From Clostridia bacterium (GTDB taxonomy: Bacteria; Bacillota; Clostridia; Oscillospirales; Acutalibacteraceae): 61,319 nucleotides of DNA. The DNA is taken from assembly GCA_017437005.1 (NCBI GenBank), contig JAFSBZ010000049.1, forward strand, positions 1 through 61,319, in the 5' to 3' direction. The notes under the pieces were generated by a model. The model was not told the DNA's origin. It saw nothing but the letters and a program-made list of their open reading frames with translations, and searched no databases. Both the position numbers and the translations under genes were made by a program. This document shows positions 54,797-61,319 of the stretch, one piece after another (position 1 is the first letter of the stretch; every line of letters starts with the position of its first letter).

Positions 54797-56179
54797 TTGA
54801 AAAAAGCATTGGCAATTTTTATATGTATTGTTATTTTATTTTCAATGTCGGGTTGTCAAAAAATTAATCCGCAGGTTGAATCAACAATGTCCGACGATAT
54901 ATATCAAAGCGAATCGTTAATTATAACCGAATCTCAATCGGAAGCAGCAAGTACCGATACAGATAAAAACAGTACTGATAACGAGGATATTTCGTCTATC
55001 GAAAGTAATACAACAGAGAATACAGATGTTCCACATACAAATGTTAGTTCTAATACCGAAGAATCATCAAGTGAAAATGCAACTTCTTCTAAAGATGAAG
55101 CTTCATATGATGATATTGTGTGTAATAAGATTTACTCCTTTCAGCAAGCCGCTTTTTCTATAAAAGGCAGCAATGAAATGCTTTTTGTTAAATTACCGCA
55201 AGAATGGTCACTGCAAAAGCAAGCAAACGGATATAACATATTAAAAAACTCTCAAGCAATAGGCAGTGTCACTACATCGGTAAAAACAACCTCTAATAAC
55301 GAGTCAACAAATGTTTTTAATAGTACAATTACTTCAAACAATATAGCTGTTACGCATAGTATTGAACGTGTTACAACCAATAATAGCATATCGTTCAACC
55401 GTACGTTTTGTTACAGTTATAACGATGAAAGAGGGAATAATAAAAAGTTATTTATTACTGTTCCTTATCAAGAAGTTGATTCTTCGGCTGTATTTAAAAT
55501 GATAACCGATGTTAAAACAGATATAGCAAGCACAAATAGCAATTTAGGTTTGCTTAAAATTGAAGATAACCGAAACAAAATTTTGATTTTAGGTAACAGC
55601 TTTATAGGTTCTTCTCGTATAGGCAGAACCCTTCAAACAATGTGTGGAGACAAAATATACGTAGAGGCAATAGCGACAGGCTATGCCCACGTTGGAACAT
55701 ATACCAAAAATCCCACTATAATGCAAAAAATTCGAGACGGCAATTATTCGGTTGTATTTATATGCGGTTTATACGACCAAGAAGCAGTAAACGACTTGGC
55801 AGATATGATAAAGGCTTGCAATGACTCATTTACTAAACTTGCTGTTTTTCCGGCACATAACGAAAACCAAGAAAAAATTAATCACGCACTTTCGTTGTAT
55901 CCTGATACAATATTTTTAAATTGGAAAGATGAAATTAATAATTTAATTAATAAAGGAATAGACGTTTCTAATTTTTGCATTCCAGACTCACACAAACACA
56001 GCACTCCGCTTGCGGGATATGTTGGCGCACATATGATATATCGCGCTATTTTTAACGAAATTCCTACAGCAACTCAATTTGATGATGTTTCACAAGCACA
56101 AATCTCTCTTTTAGGTGAATACACATCAACAGGCATAATAAAGCTTATAGAAAACGATAATTCTTATGTAATTGAATAG
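54797..56179 (+). CDS. Lipoprotein with SGNH-hydrolase-like C-terminal domain
   Basis: This protein of about 460 residues has a lipoprotein signal (about 1-20) with lipobox MSGC, a Ser/Thr/Glu/Asn-rich linker (about 25-105), a beta-rich middle domain (about 115-250), and a C-terminal domain that looks like an SGNH hydrolase: ILILGNSFIGSSRIG (block I, Ser in GNS) and PDSHKHSTPLAGYVGAHMIY (block V, Asp and His). It could be an esterase or deacetylase acting on surface glycans; that is inference. The TTG at 54797 has GAGGTG upstream; a GTG three codons earlier overlaps that SD. No close sequence family is recognised beyond the fold. Confidence 0.7.
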   Translation: MKKALAIFICIVILFSMSGCQKINPQVESTMSDDIYQSESLIITESQSEAASTDTDKNSTDNEDISSIESNTTENTDVPHTNVSSNTEESSSENATSSKDEASYDDIVCNKIYSFQQAAFSIKGSNEMLFVKLPQEWSLQKQANGYNILKNSQAIGSVTTSVKTTSNNESTNVFNSTITSNNIAVTHSIERVTTNNSISFNRTFCYSYNDERGNNKKLFITVPYQEVDSSAVFKMITDVKTDIASTNSNLGLLKIEDNRNKILILGNSFIGSSRIGRTLQTMCGDKIYVEAIATGYAHVGTYTKNPTIMQKIRDGNYSVVFICGLYDQEAVNDLADMIKACNDSFTKLAVFPAHNENQEKINHALSLYPDTIFLNWKDEINNLINKGIDVSNFCIPDSHKHSTPLAGYVGAHMIYRAIFNEIPTATQFDDVSQAQISLLGEYTSTGIIKLIENDNSYVIE

Positions 56180-56230
56180 CTTTTTATTAAATCAAAATAA
56201 AATATATTATTTTAAAAAGGAATGACGAAT

Positions 56231-58048
56231 ATGAAAAAAGTAGTAGCATTTTTATTGGCAATTGTTTTAGTTGTATCTATGTGTGCGTTTTCGCTTATTG
56301 CAAGCGCTGTAACAGAATATACATATGGGGATTATAATTATACTGTTACAGACGGTAAAGCAACAATAACTCTTGCAGATATACGAATTAGTGGCGATAT
56401 AACCATACCAAGCACTTTAGGCGGTTATCCTGTCGCTTGTATAGGCGGTGGGGCGTTTAATTATTGTTCTAAAATTACAAGCATCATAATACCCGAGGGA
56501 ATAACAAGTATAGAGAAAGCTTTTAGTGGTTGTTTAAATCTTAAAAGTATCACGGTGCCAAGCAGCGTTACAAGTTTAAGCGAAAATGCATTTTCGTTAT
56601 GTAACAGTCTTGCAGAAATTAATATTAATCCAAACAATAATCACTACTGTTCGGTAGATGGTGTATTGTTTAACAAAGATAAAACTGCAATTATAAAATG
56701 TCCACAAGCTAAAAATAATACATCGTACAATATACCTGATAGTGTTACAAGTATTGGTGATTTTGCGTTTGACGGTTGTGAAAGCCTTACAAGTATTACT
56801 ATACCTGATAATGTTACAAAAATAGGCGATTATGCATTTGATGATTGCGGTAGTCTTACAAATATCATAATACCAAATAGCGTTACAAGTATAGGTAACA
56901 ATGCGTTTTATAATTGCTATAGTCTTACAAATATCACAATTGGTAATAGTGTTAAAAGTATAGAAGATTATACATTTTCAAATTGCTCAAGCCTTAAAAG
57001 TATAACAATCCCAGATGGAGTTATAAGTATAGGTTTGGATGTATTTGCACATTGTACCAGTCTTGTAAGTGTAGTTATACCTGATAGTGTTACAAGTATA
57101 GGTAATTATGCTTTCTGTTATTGTACTAGCCTTACAAATGTTAAATTACCTAAGTATATTACCAGTATAGCTCAGAATGCATTTTTTAATTGCACAAGTC
57201 TTACAAACATTGTAATTCCCAAGAGTGTTACAAGTATAGGTGAATATTCATTTTACAATTGTGATAGTCTAACAAATGTAACAATTCCTAACGGTGTTAC
57301 AAAAGTGGATAATTATGCATTTTTAAGTTGTGACAGTCTTTTGAGTGTTGAAATACCCAATAGTGTTTCGTTTTTAGGTAGTGGTGCTTTTGAGGATTGC
57401 CAAAGTCTTACATGTATTAACATACCTGATAGTGTTACACAAATACGTGAATTTTTATGTGAGGATTGCACCAGTCTTACAAGTATAACAATACCAAATA
57501 GTGTTAAAAACATAAGTCGTGGTGCATTTTTAAACTGCAACAATTTATCGGACGTATGGTATGAGGGTAGCGAAAGTGATAAAGAAAATATAGCTATAGC
57601 TTCAGATAACGATTATCTTGCAAATGCCATATGGCATTATAATACTTGTGATATTGATGCACACGTATATGATAATGGATGTGATGCCAAGTGTAATAAT
57701 TGCGAATGGACACGCACAGTACCCGACCATATATATGACAACGATTGTGATAACTCTTGTAACGAATGTGGTTTAGCAAGAGATACTGATCATATTTATG
57801 ATGATGATTTAGATTACATTTGTAACAGATGCGGTTTTGATCGTGATCCAAGGGTACACGGTGATACAAACGGTGACGGTAAATTGGATGCTAGGGATTA
57901 TTCAGCGCTGATACAATATCTTAATGAGTGGGACGGCGTTGAAATTGACGTAGATATGGCTGACGTAAATGGCGACGGTAAGCTTAATGGTCGTGACTGC
58001 GCGCTAATGTTACAATATTTTAATGGTTGGGACGTAGAACTTAAATAA
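56231..58048 (+). CDS. Secreted BspA-type leucine-rich-repeat protein with dockerin
   Basis: The 605-residue protein has a signal peptide (about 1-27), then about 16 repeats of roughly 23 residues of the BspA/TpLRR type (pattern SLTSITIPDSVTSIGDYAF, about 70-440). Two Cys-rich modules (CDAKCNNCEW, CDNSCNECG, ICNRCGFDRD) and a type I dockerin at the end (DTNGDGKLDARD and DVNGDGKLNGRD loops, NGWDVE) follow. BspA-type LRRs bind host or microbial surfaces; the dockerin would attach it to a scaffoldin. The ATG at 56231 has AAAAAGGA about ten bases upstream; the ATG at 56222 is too close to it. It follows the lipoprotein gene by 51 bases with no terminator between. Confidence 0.88.
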   Translation: MKKVVAFLLAIVLVVSMCAFSLIASAVTEYTYGDYNYTVTDGKATITLADIRISGDITIPSTLGGYPVACIGGGAFNYCSKITSIIIPEGITSIEKAFSGCLNLKSITVPSSVTSLSENAFSLCNSLAEININPNNNHYCSVDGVLFNKDKTAIIKCPQAKNNTSYNIPDSVTSIGDFAFDGCESLTSITIPDNVTKIGDYAFDDCGSLTNIIIPNSVTSIGNNAFYNCYSLTNITIGNSVKSIEDYTFSNCSSLKSITIPDGVISIGLDVFAHCTSLVSVVIPDSVTSIGNYAFCYCTSLTNVKLPKYITSIAQNAFFNCTSLTNIVIPKSVTSIGEYSFYNCDSLTNVTIPNGVTKVDNYAFLSCDSLLSVEIPNSVSFLGSGAFEDCQSLTCINIPDSVTQIREFLCEDCTSLTSITIPNSVKNISRGAFLNCNNLSDVWYEGSESDKENIAIASDNDYLANAIWHYNTCDIDAHVYDNGCDAKCNNCEWTRTVPDHIYDNDCDNSCNECGLARDTDHIYDDDLDYICNRCGFDRDPRVHGDTNGDGKLDARDYSALIQYLNEWDGVEIDVDMADVNGDGKLNGRDCALMLQYFNGWDVELK

Positions 58049-58065
58049 TACAAAAGGGCGTGGTT

Positions 58066-58100
58066 TGCGAGACTTCTCATAAGGAAGTCTCGCAGTTTTA
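58066..58100 (+). terminator. Terminator after the LRR-dockerin gene
   Basis: An 11-bp perfect stem TGCGAGACTTC/GAAGTCTCGCA (58066-58076 with 58084-58094) is followed by GTTTTA. It adjoins hairpin array C. Confidence 0.7.
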
Positions 58101-58264
58101 TTCGCCAAAGGCGAGTTATATTGCTTTTCAGTTATATTCGGCTTACGCCGAGTGATATTGTCCTTCGGACAGTTTTAGGGCGAATAAAAAATCACTACGA
58201 CCAAAGGGAGTAATATCACTTTCACAAAGTGAAAATATCACTCTTTGCGCAGCAAAGAATATCA
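58096..58264. repeat. Hairpin array C: short palindromes joined by TGATATT/AATATCA
   Basis: Successive palindromes with different stems: 58102-58114 (TCGCC/GGCGA), 58138-58151 (TCGGC/GCCGA), 58159-58171 (TGTCC/GGACA), 58220-58234 (TTTCAC/GTGAAA) and 58242-58258 (TCTTTGC/GCAAAGA), plus weaker ones. The linker is (T/G)TGATATT-like on the left and AATATCAC on the right. TTTTATTCGCC (58096-58106) and GGCGAATAAAA (58179-58189), an 11-bp inverted pair, enclose the left half. The layout matches arrays A and B but with another linker. Confidence 0.8.
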
Positions 58265-58288
58265 CTTATCTTTCTTGTTTGTTATTAA

Positions 58289-58414
58289 AAGGGCTTGGGT
58301 ATCACCCCAAAAGCAACATTTGTACTTACAAATGCGATGCTGGTTCTATATGATAACCATATTAAAAACCTCGATGAATTCCATCGAGGTATTAATCATC
58401 TTTATGAGAAGTAG
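58289..58414 (+). pseudogene. Possible C-terminal gene remnant
   Basis: A stop-free frame of 41 codons, flanked by TAA and TAG, reads KGLGITPKATFVLTNAMLV and ends EFHRGINHLYEK. It has protein-like composition but no proper start or SD, and I do not recognise it. It may be the tail of a gene cut by array C. It also contains palindromes (58317-58334 and 58368-58390), so chance coding is possible. Confidence 0.25.
58364..58390 (-). terminator. Orphan hairpin, terminator-like on the minus strand
   Basis: A 9-bp perfect stem ACCTCGATG/CATCGAGGT (58368-58376 with 58382-58390) is followed on the minus strand by TTTTTA. No minus-strand gene is upstream of it, so its role is unclear. Confidence 0.35.
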
Positions 58415-58448
58415 CCTTTTCCACGCCCTTTGTTTATGCAATTTTTTA

Positions 58449-58477
58449 TTGAAATTAGTAATTTGCTGTGATATAAT
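58449..58477 (+). promoter_or_regulatory. Promoter of the GH1 gene
   Basis: TTGAAA (58449-58454) and TATAAT (58472-58477) are separated by 17 bases, about 28 bases upstream of the start. Confidence 0.75.
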
Positions 58478-58504
58478 ATTAAAAAATTTTAAAGGTGTGA
58501 TTAT

Positions 58505-59860
58505 ATGGCTTTTAGAAAAGATTTTGTCTGGGGTGCGGCTACTGCGGCTTACCAGATCGAAGGCGCTTGGAACGAGGACGGCAAGGGTGAAAACGTTTGG
58601 GACGTTTTTTGCCACGAGTATTCACACGTTGAGCAAGGTCATACAGGTGACGTAGCCTGTGACCATTATCACAGATACAAAGAAGACGTTAAGCTTATGA
58701 AAAAATTAGGTCTTAAAGCCTATCGTTTTTCGATTTCGTGGTCGCGTCTTATTCCGGATGGAACCGGTGAACTTAATCCAAAAGGCGTTGAATTTTATAA
58801 TAATCTTATAGACGAATTAATTGCCAACGGTATAGAGCCATATATTACACTTTTTCATTGGGATTATCCATATGCATTACATAAAAAAGGCGGCTGGCTA
58901 AACGACGATAGCGTTGCTTGGTTTACCGAGTACGCAGCTTGTGTCTCACAACTTTTTTCTGACCGAGTTAAAAACTTTATAACCTTTAACGAGCCACAGT
59001 GCTTTATAGGCGCAGGCTATATGACAAGCCCTCACGCACCTGGCTATCAGGTGCTTTATCGAGATATTTTTCAAATGTGTCATAACGTGCTTAAAGCACA
59101 CGGCGCTGCTGTAATAGCTCTGCGCGAGAATGCAAAACAACCTATAAAGGTTGGATATGCGCCAACAGGTACTACCTGTTATCCTGCAAGTGAGAGAGCC
59201 GAGGATATCGAAGCGGCACGTAAAAAAATGTTTGAGTGTCCACCGCTTAGCCGCGGTCTTATGTGGAACATTTCTTGGTGGAGTGATCCTGTAATCTTGG
59301 GTAAATACCCCGAAGATGGACTTCGTATGTATAAAGATTATCTTCCCGAAATTACTGATGAAGATATGCGCCTTATAAATCAACCGCTTGATTTTTATGC
59401 CAACAACATTTATAACGGACAAGAAATACGTGCTGATGAAAACGGTAACCCACAAAATGTGACGCGTAAGGTAGGTCACGGCAAAACCGCTATTCAATGG
59501 CCTATTACACCCGAGGCTTTACGTTGGGGACCAAGGTTTTATTACGAACGATATAAACTGCCGTTCTTTATTACTGAAAACGGTATGTCGGCACATGATG
59601 TGGTGTCACTGGATGGAAAGGTTCACGATCCAAATAGGATTGACTTTTTAAATCGTCATTTAAACGAACTTGAAAAAGCCACAGATGACGGTGTAGACGT
59701 AAGGGGTTATTTCCAGTGGTCTTTTATGGATAATTTTGAATGGGCAAAGGGTTATACCGACCGTTTTGGACTTGTTTATGTTGATTATGATACACAGGAA
59801 CGTATACCAAAGGATTCAGCATATTGGTATAAAAACTGGATAGAAGAACACAGCAAATAA
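58505..59860 (+). CDS. GH1 beta-glucosidase
   Basis: The 451-residue TIM-barrel enzyme has DFVWGAATAAYQIEGAWNED at the start, the acid/base motif TFNEPQC and the nucleophile motif FITENGMS. It hydrolyses beta-glucosides such as cellobiose. There is no signal peptide and no phospho-sugar signature evident, so it is probably a cytoplasmic beta-glucosidase finishing cello-oligosaccharides released by the cellulosome. It has its own promoter and is followed 21 bases later by a dockerin gene. Confidence 0.95.
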   Translation: MAFRKDFVWGAATAAYQIEGAWNEDGKGENVWDVFCHEYSHVEQGHTGDVACDHYHRYKEDVKLMKKLGLKAYRFSISWSRLIPDGTGELNPKGVEFYNNLIDELIANGIEPYITLFHWDYPYALHKKGGWLNDDSVAWFTEYAACVSQLFSDRVKNFITFNEPQCFIGAGYMTSPHAPGYQVLYRDIFQMCHNVLKAHGAAVIALRENAKQPIKVGYAPTGTTCYPASERAEDIEAARKKMFECPPLSRGLMWNISWWSDPVILGKYPEDGLRMYKDYLPEITDEDMRLINQPLDFYANNIYNGQEIRADENGNPQNVTRKVGHGKTAIQWPITPEALRWGPRFYYERYKLPFFITENGMSAHDVVSLDGKVHDPNRIDFLNRHLNELEKATDDGVDVRGYFQWSFMDNFEWAKGYTDRFGLVYVDYDTQERIPKDSAYWYKNWIEEHSK

Positions 59861-59881
59861 TATATTTTTGGAGGAATTATT

Positions 59882-60985
59882 ATGAAAAAAATTCTTAAAA
59901 CAGTTATTAGTGTAATTGTTTGTTTAGCACTTTTAATGGTGCCTATGACCGTTATGGCAGAAGAGGGTGTTACCTATAACGTTAATAATGAAACCAATTT
60001 AACCACAGGAACAAATAATTATGCTATCGATAGTACTGTTCCATACACCGTATATATTTTGTATCCTACAGAAGTTGGTGACTATACCATTACTACAGAT
60101 GCTAAAATAGGAATAGTAAGTTATATTGATATGTGGGTTCAATTTGAGCCAACAGATGAAATTGTTAACCTTAATGAAATCAAATGGACCTGTACAGATG
60201 TAAATCAAGCTATTATGATTGCCGTTAATAGTGATTTATCCGAAGTTAGTATTACTGTAAACTGGAGTGATCCTACTGTTGTAGAAATTCCTTGGACTAT
60301 TTATGAAAATAAACAAACACCTCAAGAATTTGTTATGCCCGATTTTGTAAATGTTGGTTCATTTAATGGTGTTAATTACCAAGACGATATTATTGATGAG
60401 GCTGTATTAGGTGATGACGGCTATTATCATTTGGGTGACAAAAACGGCCCTGTTTTATTTGCAAATTTAAACGATCCTAAAATGTCTTTATACACAATGT
60501 CATCCAACGGAAAAGTTTCGGCTATTTATTATGATGAAGACGGTAATTTATTAAAAAAGCTTGATTATACCAGTGCCTTTAATGAGTATGTTGAAGCTAT
60601 GACAGATGACACCGGATCAATTTCTTCATTCTATTATCCGCTTAGTGACGATTTAATTGAAATGTTTAAAGAAATTGGCGCCACACACGAGTGGTACGAA
60701 GGAGAAAATCCGTGGGTAGCAGCTACGGATGATGCATGGCTTTATGCTTGTTATTATGATACTAACGTTACCTCACTTGTAGAAAAAGAGGATGTTAATG
60801 GTGACGTTAATTTTGATGGTCAATTAAATGGCAAGGATGCAGTAGCTATAATGCAATATATCAACGGTTGGGATGTTGAAATATCTGCTGAGCTTTCAGA
60901 CGTGTATTCCGATGATATTATTAACATCAAAGACTATGTTACTTTGGTAAGATATTTGAATAATTGGGATATAACATTAGGATAA
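59882..60985 (+). CDS. Secreted dockerin protein of unknown function
   Basis: The 367-residue protein has a signal peptide (about 1-26, ending VMA), a beta-rich domain (about 30-145) and a second region (about 150-290) with no recognised family, then a type I dockerin (about 303-365). The first Ca loop (DVNFDGQLNGKD) is good; the second (DVYSDDIINIKD) lacks the usual Asn and Gly, so its calcium binding may be weak. SD GGAGG precedes the ATG. It lies 21 bases after the GH1 gene and is probably co-transcribed with it. Confidence 0.8.
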   Translation: MKKILKTVISVIVCLALLMVPMTVMAEEGVTYNVNNETNLTTGTNNYAIDSTVPYTVYILYPTEVGDYTITTDAKIGIVSYIDMWVQFEPTDEIVNLNEIKWTCTDVNQAIMIAVNSDLSEVSITVNWSDPTVVEIPWTIYENKQTPQEFVMPDFVNVGSFNGVNYQDDIIDEAVLGDDGYYHLGDKNGPVLFANLNDPKMSLYTMSSNGKVSAIYYDEDGNLLKKLDYTSAFNEYVEAMTDDTGSISSFYYPLSDDLIEMFKEIGATHEWYEGENPWVAATDDAWLYACYYDTNVTSLVEKEDVNGDVNFDGQLNGKDAVAIMQYINGWDVEISAELSDVYSDDIINIKDYVTLVRYLNNWDITLG

Positions 60986-61003
60986 AGTATTAATAAGAAA
61001 TGA

Positions 61004-61038
61004 AGTGTTTGTTTTCTTAAACAGATACTTCGTTTTTT
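61004..61038 (+). terminator. Terminator after the GH1-dockerin pair
   Basis: A 13-bp stem GAAGTGTTTGTTT/AAACAGATACTTC with two wobble pairs is followed by a G and T6. Confidence 0.75.
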
Positions 61039-61039
61039 A

Positions 61040-61068
61040 TTGATTTTGGTAATAAAACATGTTATTAT
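61040..61068 (+). promoter_or_regulatory. Promoter of typA
   Basis: TTGATT (61040-61045) and TATTAT (61063-61068) are separated by 17 bases. Confidence 0.5.
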
Positions 61069-61102
61069 AATCGTTGATAAATAAAATTTAGGGGACTTTT
61101 AA

Positions 61103-61319
61103 ATGGCAGTACAAAAAAGAGAAGATATACGCAACGTTGCAATTATTGCGCACGTTGATCACGGAAAAACTACATTGGTTGACCAGCTCTTGCGTCAAAG
61201 CGGCACATTTCGTGATAATGAATCGGTAGACGAACGTGTAATGGACTCCAACGACCTTGAGCGCGAACGTGGAATAACCATACTTTCAAAAAACACAAGC
61301 GTTATGTATAACGGTGTTA
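61103..61319 (+). CDS. typA: GTP-binding protein TypA/BipA, N-terminal part
   Basis: The first 72 codons of a translational GTPase are present, cut by the right edge. [20 protein letters not shown] (P-loop), QSGTFRDNE and [20 protein letters not shown] (switch region, ERGITI) identify TypA/BipA, a ribosome-associated factor needed in stress and 50S assembly. The ATG at 61103 follows an AGGGG-type SD. Confidence 0.93.
   Translation, partial: MAVQKREDIRNVAIIAHVDHGKTTLVDQLLRQSGTFRDNESVDERVMDSNDLERERGITILSKNTSVMYNGV

Noticed and set aside
58245-58655. A 136-codon plus-strand frame running into the GH1 gene
   Set aside because: It overlaps the clear GH1 start in another frame, has no SD and spans array palindromes and the GH1 promoter.
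58946-59497. A 183-codon minus-strand frame opposite the GH1 gene
   Set aside because: Antisense to the conserved GH1 catalytic region; no SD or protein-family motif.

Overview
The window looks like chromosome from a low-G+C, Gram-positive, probably anaerobic and sporulating Clostridia member, most likely Oscillospirales/Ruminococcaceae from a gut or rumen. The reasons are a spoVAD gene, RemA, a PrpC/PrkC pair, RNase M5, an EpsG-type polysaccharide cluster, AT-rich codon use, and several secreted proteins ending in type I dockerins plus one cohesin (a cellulosome). Family calls come from reading motifs; no database search was run. Start codons were moved where a Shine-Dalgarno (SD) sequence or promoter decided them.

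Layout. 1-66: tail of an unknown gene. 125-3533: divergent cytoplasmic glycoside hydrolases (GH43, GH78) sharing a promoter region. 3565-6298: MscS channel, a lone spoVAD and an unknown membrane protein. 6461-10337: two paralogous secreted endonuclease I enzymes, one with a dockerin and one membrane-anchored. 10449-11690: a two-gene cassette (unknown protein plus four-helix-bundle protein) bracketed by two arrays of small hairpins, next to tRNA-Gly. 11978-29287: an 18-gene collinear run from a consensus promoter (yicC, remA, gmk, rpoZ, priA, def, fmt, rsmB, rlmN, prpC, prkC, rsgA, mntP, comEC-like, holA, rnmV, WYL regulator) ending in a small cohesin-dockerin protein. 29398-31210: rpsB-tsf with a structured leader. 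31379-53056: a polysaccharide cluster with initiating sugar transferase, glycosyltransferases, EpsG-like polymerase, Wzx flippase, LicD, an acyltransferase, nucleotide-sugar enzymes and two asparagine-synthase-like proteins. 53150-54602: tRNA-Leu and mtaB. 54797-60985: SGNH-like lipoprotein, leucine-rich-repeat dockerin protein, a third hairpin array, GH1 beta-glucosidase and another dockerin protein. 61103-end: start of typA.

How it fits together. Dockerin proteins (nuclease, LRR protein, unknown protein) could dock on cohesins at the cell surface, with the cohesin-dockerin protein as a one-site adaptor. Imported oligosaccharides would be finished inside the cell by GH43, GH78 and GH1. The polysaccharide cluster builds, exports and decorates a surface glycan. 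Its nucleotide-sugar dehydrogenase carries an in-frame stop codon.

Most worth a second look: the hairpin arrays, whose stems differ but whose linker is constant and flips orientation partway along, and the gene pair two of them enclose; the minimal cohesin-dockerin adaptor; the dockerin-tagged nuclease; and a Cys-rich module shared between secreted proteins and the PrkC kinase tail.
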